Under the pieces are notes generated by a model. It was not told the origin of the DNA. It saw nothing but the letters and a program-made list of their open reading frames with translations, and searched no databases. Of a DNA stretch of 64,000 nucleotides, positions 7,328 to 15,445 are shown one piece after another. The position numbers and the translations under genes are program-made. The stretch lies in assembly GCF_000768065.1 (NCBI RefSeq), contig NZ_JRKM01000002.1:1-64000 (forward strand), given 5' to 3'. The stretch's first letter is position 1; the number at the start of each line of letters is the position of its first letter. This DNA comes from Aquabacterium sp. NJ1. Its GTDB lineage: Bacteria; Pseudomonadota; Gammaproteobacteria; Burkholderiales; Burkholderiaceae_C.

Positions 7328-8173
7328 TTACGCGCCTCTCTTTGATGCAGCGCTTGAGTCGAGGTTCGCGCTTGTAGCGCCCTGCTCTGCCATGGGTGGC
7401 AGCATCGTTCCCATGGCGTTTGCTGCCGCCTTGGGCATGACCATCTCAACTTCAACTCTTCGATTGGCTCTGCGGCCAAGTTCTGTTGCGTTCGACGCGA
7501 TGTAGCAGGTTGTGCAGTACGTGGTTTTTATCCGTTGAGGCAGCACCCCTCCGGCTACAAACTCGCCACGCACCTTGACAGCTCTGGTGAGTGCCAGGGC
7601 ACGATTTGCTTCGGCGCGTCCAGAGGAGTCCGTGCGCCCTCGGATATAGACGCTTTGGGCTTCCTTCGCGAACGGAATCATCTGAGCGATCATGGCTTTG
7701 CCCTGGGGGCCAATGTCGCCCGCTGCAAAAGAGAACGGCACGATACGCTTTGCTGAGGCGAATTCGGTATCCATTCGTAGAGCGCTCTCCAGGGTTGTCT
7801 TTCCTTCGCGTACCTGGTTGATCGCGCTGCGCTGGAGATTCTCAGATTCCTTCCTGACGGCTGCGGCTACTTCAATCCTTTCCTGGGCCTCAGTCATCTC
7901 CAACGGGGCAGTATCGGTCTTCGCAGCCAAGCTTTGGTTGCTGGGCTGAATAGTCTTGGGTGAGCGTGCTTCACATGGGTCGCACACGTGGAAGTATGTC
8001 GATCCATCCGCCGCTCTAGCCTGCTGGATAACCGGGCTCTGGGTTCCGATATCGCGCTTGCTGGGCACATGCTCCGTAGAGAATGACATGCACCCTGCTA
8101 TGGCTGCGGTTGCGCACAGCAGTGCTTGTGTCGTTGCTACGCGTGCCGGTCGGCGCTTGCTGGCAATCTTCAT
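7328..8173 (-). CDS. OmpA-family lipoprotein
   Basis: A 281-residue exported protein. The N-terminus has a basic start, a hydrophobic run and lipobox AIAGC, so the mature protein starts at a lipidated Cys. The C-terminal half is an OmpA/MotB peptidoglycan-binding domain (YIRGRTDSSG... then GRRANRRVEVEM). Two Cys pairs stand out: HVCDPC before the domain and TTYCTTC within it. A C..C..R..KTI..P motif is shared with the OmpA lipoprotein in the transfer operon (60283-60969). It lies 22 bases after the zinc-ribbon gene, probably in one transcript from the palindrome-containing promoter at 8457-8486. No good ribosome site is seen. Confidence 0.85.
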   Translation of the reverse strand: MKIASKRRPARVATTQALLCATAAIAGCMSFSTEHVPSKRDIGTQSPVIQQARAADGSTYFHVCDPCEARSPKTIQPSNQSLAAKTDTAPLEMTEAQERIEVAAAVRKESENLQRSAINQVREGKTTLESALRMDTEFASAKRIVPFSFAAGDIGPQGKAMIAQMIPFAKEAQSVYIRGRTDSSGRAEANRALALTRAVKVRGEFVAGGVLPQRIKTTYCTTCYIASNATELGRRANRRVEVEMVMPKAAANAMGTMLPPMAEQGATSANLDSSAASKRGA

Positions 8174-8195
8174 GGCTTGGAAAACGAACTAGGCA

Positions 8196-8402
8196 TCAAT
8201 CCTTGGGAGCGTGACGGCGGTAATAGGCCTCAGCCTCCGGCGTGGTCCCATTTGCGCCGCAATGAGTGCATGTGAACGAGTCAGCGAGATCATCGGCGCC
8301 GCATCTCTGTCCGGTACAGAAGTCCTTGTCGCACCAGCAGCTGACACTACCCGAGGCTTGAGCTTCGTTCCCGCATTCAGGGCAAACGATGGTTTTGTAC
8401 AT
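8196..8402 (-). CDS. Small zinc-ribbon protein (68 aa)
   Basis: Starts at the ATG at 8402 behind AGAGAGG. The 68 residues hold four Cys pairs or clusters (CPECG, CWC, CTGQRC, CTHCG), enough for two zinc ribbons. Likely a nucleic-acid or protein-binding adaptor; no enzyme motif. It is the first gene after the promoter at 8457-8486 and probably cotranscribed with the OmpA-type lipoprotein. Confidence 0.7.
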   Translation of the reverse strand: MYKTIVCPECGNEAQASGSVSCWCDKDFCTGQRCGADDLADSFTCTHCGANGTTPEAEAYYRRHAPKD

Positions 8403-8456
8403 AGGGCCTCTCTGCATGTTGCTTGATGTTGGTGGGTGACACCACGCGTCTGCATA

Positions 8457-8486
8457 ATTGTGGTGTACAAGTACACTGATTGTAAA
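8457..8486 (-). promoter_or_regulatory. Promoter with palindromic operator in the spacer
   Basis: Read on the minus strand: -35 TTTACA (8486-8481), 18-base spacer, -10 CACAAT (8462-8457). The spacer holds the palindrome GTGTAC-AA-GTACAC (operator 8462-8477). It is one of a family of such promoters (17773, 19938, 28732, 32228, 34113). It drives the zinc-ribbon and OmpA genes. Confidence 0.65.
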
Positions 8487-8637
8487 TCGAAAACAATTGG
8501 CGAACATGCGGACATTTTGTACACCAGATTGACTGGTTGGAAATGGGCAACTGCACGCACGATGTATTGAAAAAGACTTGATTTGTGTATGCGGTTAGCG
8601 TACAAACGAGGCATCTTAACGGGGTGTGAGACCTGGA

Positions 8638-9642
8638 ATGATCAAAGTTAGCTTCGAGTCAATCATGCGGCGACTGACGCAGCGCGGTACCGAGTTGGCC
8701 AACTCGCGTCTGCCTGATACGGTCAAGAAGCCCACCACCATCCGGCTGACGCCGACAACACAGGCCTGGTTTGAGGCCCAGTCAGAAACAATCGGCTTGC
8801 CTGTGGCGCAGCTCATCAATGTCGTCCTGGATGGCGTGGTTGAGGCCAGCACGAATGACACAACAGCTCAGCTGAGAGCCATTCGTGAGCGCTTCTTGTA
8901 CGTGTTTGAGGCCCACGGCCTGGACCTGCCCTCGCTCATCAGTGTGATGAAGCCGTTTGGTCTGAAGCTGTCCATGCTTGACAGCCCTCGCTTGGTTGAT
9001 CAACTCACCAGGGAGGCTCTGCAGCATGTGGCCAGCACTTTTCATGTGCGTCTGGAATGGTTGCATGGTGTGAGGGAGTCGGTGATCGAGACGGGATCGC
9101 ATGTGCGTTGGTACAAGAACGTCCATGCTGCGGGTCGGCGGCTTCTCAAGCTTTCCGCTGAGGGGCTTAGCCCGTATGTCCTGTTCTTGCGCTGCCGAGG
9201 TGCCGACTTTCAATCGGCTCGTGTCGATAACGATTCCAGTGAGTTGAGCCAGGAGCCGATTGGGGTAGTAGTGAGAACGACCAGGCGCACCGACGATGGC
9301 GTAGAGTTCCACACGTACGAGGTTTGGGAGTTCGAGCGGTGGAACTATTGGCGCTGCCGAGAGCAGTACAAGCTGCTGATCGCATTTTGTGACCAAGCAA
9401 GTGCCAAACACCTTCTGAGCTACGGAGGCTATGAGCTGGAGCGGGAGCATATCGATGCCATTCAGCGGCAGCGTGTTTTGCCTGTGACGGTCTTACGATC
9501 CGTGGGCTCCATCGACTGGTACCCAGATGACTACGCGTGTTTGCGTGACCCCGTTACCCGCGAAGTTGAAGATTGGCCCAGCGTTCAGAAGGCCTACATC
9601 GAAGGCAAGTATGACTCCCTGATCGAGGAGGCCCGCCAATGA
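8638..9642 (+). CDS. Ribbon-helix-helix-like protein coupled to dnaB
   Basis: A 334-residue protein of unknown family. Residues about 30-70 (KKPTTIRLTPTTQAWFEAQS, then LPVAQLINVVLDGVVEA) have the strand-helix-helix pattern of MetJ/Arc-type DNA-binding proteins. The rest is mixed with many Trp and Tyr and no catalytic motif. The stop overlaps the dnaB start (ATGA), so the two are translated together. A role as helicase loader, origin-binding initiator or dnaB regulator is inference from this coupling. Alternative start GTG at 8626; I prefer the ATG at 8638. Confidence 0.65.
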   Translation: MIKVSFESIMRRLTQRGTELANSRLPDTVKKPTTIRLTPTTQAWFEAQSETIGLPVAQLINVVLDGVVEASTNDTTAQLRAIRERFLYVFEAHGLDLPSLISVMKPFGLKLSMLDSPRLVDQLTREALQHVASTFHVRLEWLHGVRESVIETGSHVRWYKNVHAAGRRLLKLSAEGLSPYVLFLRCRGADFQSARVDNDSSELSQEPIGVVVRTTRRTDDGVEFHTYEVWEFERWNYWRCREQYKLLIAFCDQASAKHLLSYGGYELEREHIDAIQRQRVLPVTVLRSVGSIDWYPDDYACLRDPVTREVEDWPSVQKAYIEGKYDSLIEEARQ

Positions 9643-11045
9643 ACGGCCAACACAGTTCAGGCGTGGGTGCTGAGCAGGAACTATCAGCACTACGCATCCC
9701 CCCCCATTCCATCGAGGCTGAACAAAGCGTTTTGGGTGGGCTGCTGCTTGACAATGCAGCTTGGGATCAGATCGCAGATCAGGTCAGTGTTGAGGACTTT
9801 TACAGGCACGAACACAAGCATGTCTTCGCGTCCATAGCGGTCCTGATAAACGCATGTAAGCCTGCAGATGTGCTGACCGTGTATGAGGACTTAAAAAGCC
9901 GTGGGCAGGCTGAAGACTGTGGTGGTCTGGCGTATTTGAATGCCTTGGCCCAGAGTGTGCCCAGTGCAGCCAATGCCAGGCGCTACGCTGAGATCGTCAG
10001 AGAGCGTGCCGTGCTTCGAAAGATGATCGCGGTCGGCGACGAGATGATTGCTGATGCCTTAAGCCCTGCTGGAAGGCCAGTCAGTCAGATACTCGATGCA
10101 GCGGAAGCGCGGGTGCTGCGGATTGGCGATGAGGGAGCTAGGCAGCGTCAGACATGGCACGGTATGAGCAGCTTGGTGATCGATGCGATTGATCGTGTTG
10201 AATCACTCGCCCAAAGTGGTGGAAAGATGGTCACGGGTGTGCCAACTGGCTATCTGGATCTGGATCGCATGACGTGTGGCTTGCAGCCCGGTGACCTGGT
10301 CGTTCTGGCCGCAAGACCGTCCATGGGGAAGACAGCTCTTGCCTTGAACATTGCAGAGCATGTGGCCATCAAGGAATCATTGCCTGTTGCCGTCTTCTCC
10401 ATGGAAATGGGTGCAGGTCAGCTGACTGATCGCATGCTGGCATCGGTAGGCCGAATTGACCATTCTGCGGTGCGACGTGGAGCGCTTTCAGATGATGACT
10501 GGTCAAGACTTTCAGAAGCTGTAGAGCAGCTCGGTCGAGCTGAGATGTTCATTGATGAAACACCTGGCTTGAGCCCGAATGAGCTTCGCGCCCGTGCTCG
10601 TAGAAAGGCGCGGGAGTGCGGCGGAAAGCTCGGCCTCATTGTGGTCGACTATCTGCAACTCATGAGTGCGTCTGAGGTGCCCTCCGGATCGAAGACCGGA
10701 CCAGAGAACCGGGCAACGATCATCGGGGAGATATCGCGAGGCCTCAAGAGCCTTGCGAAGGAGTTGAAGTGCCCGGTGATCGCGCTATCTCAACTCAATC
10801 GATCCGTTGAGACTAGGCCTGACAAACGTCCATTGATGTCGGATCTTCGAGAGTCTGGTGCCATTGAACAAGATGCTGACGTGATCTTGTTCATCTATCG
10901 GGATGAGTACTACAACCCTGAGACAACCGAACCTGGTGTGGCCGAGATCATCATCGGTAAGCAGCGCAGTGGACCCGTGGGGACGATCAAGTTGGCTTTC
11001 CTCAAGGCTCTTACCAAATTCGAGAATTTGGCGCCAGGTTCGTGA
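9639..11045 (+). CDS. dnaB: Replicative DNA helicase DnaB
   Basis: A 468-residue RecA-fold hexameric helicase, close to the usual length (about 460-470). The N-terminal primase-interacting domain begins IPPHSIEAEQSVLGGLLLDN. Walker A ARPSMGKTALAL is at about residue 226, Walker B VVDYLQLM near 334, then IALSQLNRSVETR with the arginine finger region, and the C-terminal DLRESGAIEQDADVI. It should unwind DNA ahead of the element's replication fork. Element-borne dnaB is known in several ICE families. Translationally coupled to the upstream DNA-binding-like protein. Confidence 0.95.
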   Translation: MNGQHSSGVGAEQELSALRIPPHSIEAEQSVLGGLLLDNAAWDQIADQVSVEDFYRHEHKHVFASIAVLINACKPADVLTVYEDLKSRGQAEDCGGLAYLNALAQSVPSAANARRYAEIVRERAVLRKMIAVGDEMIADALSPAGRPVSQILDAAEARVLRIGDEGARQRQTWHGMSSLVIDAIDRVESLAQSGGKMVTGVPTGYLDLDRMTCGLQPGDLVVLAARPSMGKTALALNIAEHVAIKESLPVAVFSMEMGAGQLTDRMLASVGRIDHSAVRRGALSDDDWSRLSEAVEQLGRAEMFIDETPGLSPNELRARARRKARECGGKLGLIVVDYLQLMSASEVPSGSKTGPENRATIIGEISRGLKSLAKELKCPVIALSQLNRSVETRPDKRPLMSDLRESGAIEQDADVILFIYRDEYYNPETTEPGVAEIIIGKQRSGPVGTIKLAFLKALTKFENLAPGS

Positions 11046-11064
11046 TTCACAGGCGACGGGTCTT

Positions 11065-13149
11065 TTAGGAGAAGGCTCGTTCAAATGCCGATTGGCGCTC
11101 CTGGAGCTGGGTCTTGCCGTACCGCATTGTTGTACGCGGATCGGCGTGCCCTAACTGGCCCTGCAGCTCTGGAACCGTCACGCCGCGCTCAAGGGACCGT
11201 GTGCCGCAGGTATGGCGTAGCCAGTGAAGAGATGCGCGCAAGGCGGTGTCTTTCTCTGCAGACGTGAGGTCGCGTGAGGCCCGGATGCCGTTGCCCATCC
11301 AGACCTTCAGGCTGTCATACAGTGAGCGGTAGCCGACCGATGCGGTTGTATCGTTAACGCTGGCCACCAGCGGCGCGTAGGGTGTCTCCTGCACGGCCAG
11401 AGCAAGCTGAGGCAGGCCTCTCGCACGTAGATAGGTCTCCAGCGCTCTAACGGCTTGGCCTGGTACCGCAACCGTACGATTGCGCTTGCCTTTGCCGTGG
11501 ACCGGCAAGGCCCAGTGCCCGTCAACCTGCACGAAGTCCCCCAGCGTGGCCGCGATTAACTCTGCTGAACGCAGCCCTACCCCAAGGCTGAAATCCAGCA
11601 CAAAGGCCGCACGTGAGCGAGCTGCAGATGGCGGCTGCGTTTCGATGTAGGACATGATGGCGCCCCAAGCTGCAGGCGTAAGTGCTCTTGAATCGAGTTC
11701 GCTGTGACGTGGATCATCGCCCAGGCGTGTTTTGACGTGGATCCATGGATTGGACGCTAGGTAGCGTGCCTCTACTAGCCAGCGAAACATAGCGCAGACG
11801 ATGGTCAATGCATGCTGCTGGCTTGTGCGCGTGAGCTTGCCCGCGAACGGCGCCCAGCCAGGCTGGTGCCGTGCTGCACGGCGCCGCGATATCCACTCCT
11901 CTGGCACGTCCGCCAGGAACGCTTTGTAGGCAGCACAGTCCTCGCTGTCCAAGCTGGACAGCGGCTTGCGCCGCTCGATGAGGCACCACAGTAGCAGGCG
12001 CTCGGCCTCTAGGCGGTAGGCGCGGGCTGTTTGCGATGTAAAGCCGTCCTCGCCGGGGGTTCCCACCCTGGCCTGGATCCACGCTTGTATAGCCGCCAGG
12101 TCATTGGTAGCACGTGTGCCTGCGGTGGATGGCGTGGCACGGTTTATCCCGCAGCTGCCGTCAAGCGTACTCGGCAGGAGAAGACGCAACTGGGCGGCAG
12201 AGGTGATGCCAACTTGCACGCTGTTGGCGCCCGCTTCATCCGCACTAAGCAGTTGCCCGATTCGCTCCTGCAAGCTGGGCGATCTGCGCGTAGAAGGCGG
12301 TATCAGCGTGGCGACGTAGGCTTCAATGCGTGAGGCCTTCGTGGCGCCAATGGCTGGCAGATGTCGGTACCAGAGCCCGCCTCGGTCCTGGTTGCTGATT
12401 CGGTCAAGCAGCTCGCCAAGCAGCAGCAGGCCACTGCGTTCCATCCGGTGGGCGGTCACGTCATCAAGCCACAGCCCCAGGCGATCTGATCGGTGGGCTG
12501 CAACCACCGCCAGCGGTTCGATTTCGCGTAGCAACTCCCGTTGACGGGCTACAAGGCGCAAAGCGCGTGAGCGGCGACGCTCTGCCTGGTCCTGGTCCTT
12601 TTGCGCGGCTGTGGAGGCCGCTGGCAGGCCCTCTGTGCCCCGAACGGCCTTGTCGGTGGCTTGCCCCCTGTCTCGGTCAGCCGCGTGGGCTTCCTCGGCT
12701 TCCCGTGCTGCCTCACGGCAATCTTGCTCGTAGAACTCCAGCAGCTCGCGTTCGCCCCAGTCCCCTGGATCTATCCCCGTGGCCTGGATCCATTGCTCCA
12801 AGGTTTGAGGGACGAAAGAAGACGGCGCGGCTTTCAGCGGCGGGTTGTTGATGGGCAAAGACGGCCCAGCTGCTGCTGTGGCCGTGGCCAACACCGGCTC
12901 GGCAGGTCGAATCTGCTTGATCCGGCCTATCAGCATGACCAGTCGCCAGCGTGGGTCGCCGCGACGTTGAACGATGGCGCGCAGCAACTGCACTGTTTGT
13001 TCGTGCAATCGGCGTGCTGCAGCTCGACTATCAGCGGCCAGGAAACGCTGGGCAGCATCTTCAGGCGCCAAGCCTTCGGCGACAGCGTGCAGGTGCGCGA
13101 AGTGTGCTCTGTTCAGCCGTCTCTCGTAGCGTTGCGTGCTGTTCTCCAT
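11065..13149 (-). CDS. Large tyrosine recombinase (DUF3701-type integrase)
   Basis: A 694-residue site-specific recombinase. The long N-terminal part (about 300 residues, beginning YERRLNRAHFAHLHAVAEGL) fits the DUF3701 extension known from a subset of proteobacterial integrases (family from memory). A core-binding domain follows, then the catalytic domain: GLRSAELIAA (Arg I), LHWLRHTCGT (H-x-x-R), LGHADPRTTMRYGKT (Gly-His and nucleophile Tyr). All key residues are present. It points away from the dnaB direction, sits directly after dnaB and pairs with the gene at 13179-13850, so the two may form an inserted unit rather than the element's own integrase. Confidence 0.9.
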   Translation of the reverse strand: MENSTQRYERRLNRAHFAHLHAVAEGLAPEDAAQRFLAADSRAAARRLHEQTVQLLRAIVQRRGDPRWRLVMLIGRIKQIRPAEPVLATATAAAGPSLPINNPPLKAAPSSFVPQTLEQWIQATGIDPGDWGERELLEFYEQDCREAAREAEEAHAADRDRGQATDKAVRGTEGLPAASTAAQKDQDQAERRRSRALRLVARQRELLREIEPLAVVAAHRSDRLGLWLDDVTAHRMERSGLLLLGELLDRISNQDRGGLWYRHLPAIGATKASRIEAYVATLIPPSTRRSPSLQERIGQLLSADEAGANSVQVGITSAAQLRLLLPSTLDGSCGINRATPSTAGTRATNDLAAIQAWIQARVGTPGEDGFTSQTARAYRLEAERLLLWCLIERRKPLSSLDSEDCAAYKAFLADVPEEWISRRRAARHQPGWAPFAGKLTRTSQQHALTIVCAMFRWLVEARYLASNPWIHVKTRLGDDPRHSELDSRALTPAAWGAIMSYIETQPPSAARSRAAFVLDFSLGVGLRSAELIAATLGDFVQVDGHWALPVHGKGKRNRTVAVPGQAVRALETYLRARGLPQLALAVQETPYAPLVASVNDTTASVGYRSLYDSLKVWMGNGIRASRDLTSAEKDTALRASLHWLRHTCGTRSLERGVTVPELQGQLGHADPRTTMRYGKTQLQERQSAFERAFS

Positions 13150-13178
13150 AAGACTGGCCCTGGCCTTTGCCTTGATCG

Positions 13179-13850
13179 TCAGGTGAATAGATGGGGCAGC
13201 TGGTCGACCAGCTGCGGGTACTCGTGGCGGGTGACGCTGTTGAGGTAGCCCAGCACCTCGTCATCCCCTCCGGTGTGCGTGGCCAGGCACAGGTAGTGAT
13301 TCAGCCCGTCAATGGGGGCGTAGACGATCCACTCGCCGGTCAGGCGCCCTCCCTCGGCGCGTCGTTCGTAGCCATCAAGGACCACCCGGTCGGTGAAGCG
13401 CTGCAGGTCCTCAGCGCTTGCCCCCTGGCTCAGCTCTTCCTCGGCGATGCGCATCATCACCTCGGGAGGTCGTGCAGCCAGGATGTTGCTGGACACGATG
13501 CTGACCGTGCTCGCCGTGAAGTGCTTGTGGTACAGGCCAGCGAGGCGCCCGCCTGCCTTGAACGGCGTGGGCGGCTTGGTCTGGCCGTGCCCGAGGCCGG
13601 GAGTCAGGCCTTCCAGCTGCTTGATCTCAGCGGCGATCATGTTTGGATCGACGCCATGCACCCCGGCGTAGGCCATCATCTGGGCGATCAGCAGCGCGGA
13701 GATGCGCCTTGGCGCGACGTCGCCCAGGCCTACCTCGTCGGCGAAGGCTTGTCGCTCTGCGCGCCCAACTTGACGGGGCGGCTCGAAGCACCGCAGGTTG
13801 AACACCAGTTCAAGCGGCTGCGGTGCTGTGGTGTTGGTCATGGCGGACAT
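13179..13850 (-). CDS. Hypothetical partner of the integrase
   Basis: A 223-residue protein of unknown family, starting at the ATG at 13850 behind AAGGGATG. It has no signal peptide or membrane span. The C-terminal half (GEWIVYAPIDGLNHYLCLATH) is beta-rich. It ends 29 bases before the recombinase start on the same strand, so it is likely the first gene of a two-gene transcript and may assist or regulate recombination (inference). Confidence 0.7.
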   Translation of the reverse strand: MSAMTNTTAPQPLELVFNLRCFEPPRQVGRAERQAFADEVGLGDVAPRRISALLIAQMMAYAGVHGVDPNMIAAEIKQLEGLTPGLGHGQTKPPTPFKAGGRLAGLYHKHFTASTVSIVSSNILAARPPEVMMRIAEEELSQGASAEDLQRFTDRVVLDGYERRAEGGRLTGEWIVYAPIDGLNHYLCLATHTGGDDEVLGYLNSVTRHEYPQLVDQLPHLFT

Positions 13851-14070
13851 GTCTTCATCCCTTCGAGCTTGGCCCGTTCTCACCCACTTGCAAATTTCCT
13901 ACCGTCCACCGGGGGGGGGTGTGCGCGAGGATTGAAAAATCGCTAAGTGCTTGTCAGCACTGAGAAAGTTGAAATTTTGGATCCCTTTTTGGGCTTTTGG
14001 CACTCAGTCGGCTGCATTTTTCATAAAAATTAGCCCTCACATAATGCCAGTTAACTGAGGGCAATACAGC

Positions 14071-14096
14071 CAAAAGAAAAGAGCCCGTAGGCTCTT
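14071..14096 (-). terminator. Intrinsic terminator of the 14.1-14.6 kb gene pair
   Basis: On the minus strand AAGAGCC-TACG-GGCTCTT is followed by TTTCTTTT. It lies 20 bases after the stop of the small gene ending at 14116. The 220 bases between here and 13850 hold a G-run and AT-rich DNA with no convincing gene. Confidence 0.75.
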
Positions 14097-14115
14097 GGCG
14101 GGAAGATGCGACCCG

Positions 14116-14298
14116 TCAGCCGCGCACGGGCTGCTTGCCGCTCTGGGTCTGGCGTTGATGACGCTGCCGACGATCCAGCGCGTCGTACTGGGCACGGATG
14201 CCGCGCAAAGCACCGATCAAGGGGGCGAAATACATCGCCGGGGCCTCGGCCGCGGCCTTGCGGATTTCGACCCACACGGTTGGGTGTTGCTGCTTCAT
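14116..14298 (-). CDS. Small hypothetical protein (60 aa)
   Basis: The ATG at 14298 overlaps the previous gene's stop (ATGA) and has AAGGAATGG upstream, which is why I prefer it to the ATG at 14304. The protein is basic at the C-terminus with a short hydrophobic middle (AMYFAPLIGALRG). Function unknown; coupled to the membrane protein gene before it. Confidence 0.6.
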   Translation of the reverse strand: MKQQHPTVWVEIRKAAAEAPAMYFAPLIGALRGIRAQYDALDRRQRHQRQTQSGKQPVRG

Positions 14299-14558
14299 TG
14301 CCATTCCTTAACAGCCTTCCAAGCTGTGAGCACAAAATACGCGAAAACGAGGATGGCGTCAAGGGTGACGATGCCCTCGGCCAAGATTTCCAGAACGTGG
14401 ATTGTGTAAGGCTGCCCGTGGTGCTCCTTGAGCCACTCAACGAGTGCGTCGATCAACCATGCCGGGATCGCGACCACCACAAAAATGACCGTCCCCACAA
14501 CCGCGTGCGTCACGAAGTGGACGATTGGCGACCACCAGGGGGTGTTTCCATTGCTCAT
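14295..14558 (-). CDS. Small two-span membrane protein (87 aa)
   Basis: Two hydrophobic segments are visible, at about residues 14-40 (VTHAVVGTVIFVVVAIPAWL) and 60-80 (EGIVTLDAILVFAYFVLTAW). The start has AGAAGGG in front. No family recognised. It is the first gene of a two-gene transcript that ends at the terminator at 14071-14096. Confidence 0.7.
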   Translation of the reverse strand: MSNGNTPWWSPIVHFVTHAVVGTVIFVVVAIPAWLIDALVEWLKEHHGQPYTIHVLEILAEGIVTLDAILVFAYFVLTAWKAVKEWQ

Positions 14559-14663
14559 TGGGCCCTTCTATGCAAACCAGCATTTCGAATAATTATGGCG
14601 TGGCGTTGGCGTTGGCCGCGTCGTGACGTGACCATGTGGGTGTCATGAACCACAGGAGCTGAT

Positions 14664-14942
14664 ATGCCCTTAGATTCTCTCAAGAAGGACCAACTTCATG
14701 CGCTGATCGTCGCCGCACTGGCTGAGCATCAAGCCATGCATGGCAGGGTGACTGAAATTCCCGCCTTCCTGCCAATCTCAGAAGAGTGGCACCAGCTCGA
14801 TCCCTCAAGGGCGAACGGGAGTATCGCACTCCCCGCTGGCTCCAGTCACTCTTTGACGGTCGCCATCGGAGACGTCGTTGCTGAACACCAGCGGCGGTAT
14901 AGGCTCGATCTGCCCCCAATGGGGCTCACCACGCAACCTTGA
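14664..14942 (+). CDS. Hypothetical protein (92 aa)
   Basis: The ATG at 14664 follows CAGGAGCTGAT, a good ribosome site. The product has an N-terminal helical part (LKKDQLHALIVAALAEHQAM) and no recognised domain. It is divergent from the 14.1-14.6 kb pair and ends 60 bases before the LexA-type box of umuD. Confidence 0.6.
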   Translation: MPLDSLKKDQLHALIVAALAEHQAMHGRVTEIPAFLPISEEWHQLDPSRANGSIALPAGSSHSLTVAIGDVVAEHQRRYRLDLPPMGLTTQP

Positions 14943-15005
14943 TCGTTCTCGGCGCCGGATGCGAGGAGCGCACGTATTGGAAGCATCCCAGATGACTTGG
15001 ACATA

Positions 15006-15029
15006 TACTGTATAAATGTCCAGTATTCT
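15006..15029 (+). promoter_or_regulatory. LexA (SOS) box and -10 of umuDC
   Basis: TACTGTATAAATGTCCAGTA (15006-15025) has the exact CTG-N10-CAG core and most of the E. coli-type LexA consensus. TATTCT directly after it (15024-15029) sits where the -10 lies in E. coli umuDC. Transcription would start near 15036, so LexA binding blocks the promoter and DNA damage induces the operon. Confidence 0.8.
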
Positions 15030-15051
15030 AGGCTCCATTGTTGCGCGTCGT

Positions 15052-15438
15052 ATGCCCTTGCTTCATGTGGGTGCTGTATGTGCGGGCTTTCCTTCACCTG
15101 CAGATGACTTTGCAGCGCGTCGCATTGACCTCACGGAGGTACTGATCGCCCACCCTCAGGCCACCTTTCTGCTGCGGGCGCAGGGATGGTCCATGAAGGA
15201 TGCCGGTATCGGAGATGGCGACATGCTGGTGGTGGACCGGGCGATCAGTCCACGGCACAACCACATCGTGGTTGCTGTCGTTGATGGCGAGTTCACCGTC
15301 AAGACCTTGTATCAACGTGCAGGGCGAATTCGGCTCAAGCCAGCGAACCCGACCTTCCCGGACATCGTGCCGCGTCAAGGGCAGACGATAGAAATCTGGG
15401 GAGTGGTCACCAGCTGCATTAAGAGGTTTGCGGCGTGA
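15052..15438 (+). CDS. umuD: SOS mutagenesis protein UmuD
   Basis: A LexA/UmuD-type S24 peptidase and polymerase V accessory subunit. The self-cleavage site [10 protein letters not shown], catalytic Ser in [14 protein letters not shown] and Lys in EFTVKTLY are all present. Cleavage at AG gives the active UmuD' form in the RecA-induced state. An upstream ATG at 15016 would give the canonical ~140 residues but lies inside the LexA box, before the expected transcript start, so I choose 15052 (128 aa). It is followed by umuC after 7 bases. Confidence 0.9.
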   Translation: MPLLHVGAVCAGFPSPADDFAARRIDLTEVLIAHPQATFLLRAQGWSMKDAGIGDGDMLVVDRAISPRHNHIVVAVVDGEFTVKTLYQRAGRIRLKPANPTFPDIVPRQGQTIEIWGVVTSCIKRFAA

Positions 15439-15445
15439 GGTCGCC

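Noticed and set aside
11039..11090. Possible att core between dnaB and the recombinase 3' end
   Set aside because: I found no matching direct repeat at the other side of the recombinase pair (13850-14070) by eye.
12601..13248. Plus-strand open frame opposite the recombinase N-terminus
   Set aside because: Shadow of the DUF3701-type region; Pro/Arg/Cys-rich, without ribosome site.
15016..15051. Upstream ATG for umuD giving the canonical length
   Set aside because: The ATG lies within the LexA box and ahead of the likely -10 (15024-15029), so it should not be in the SOS transcript; kept only as an alternative start.
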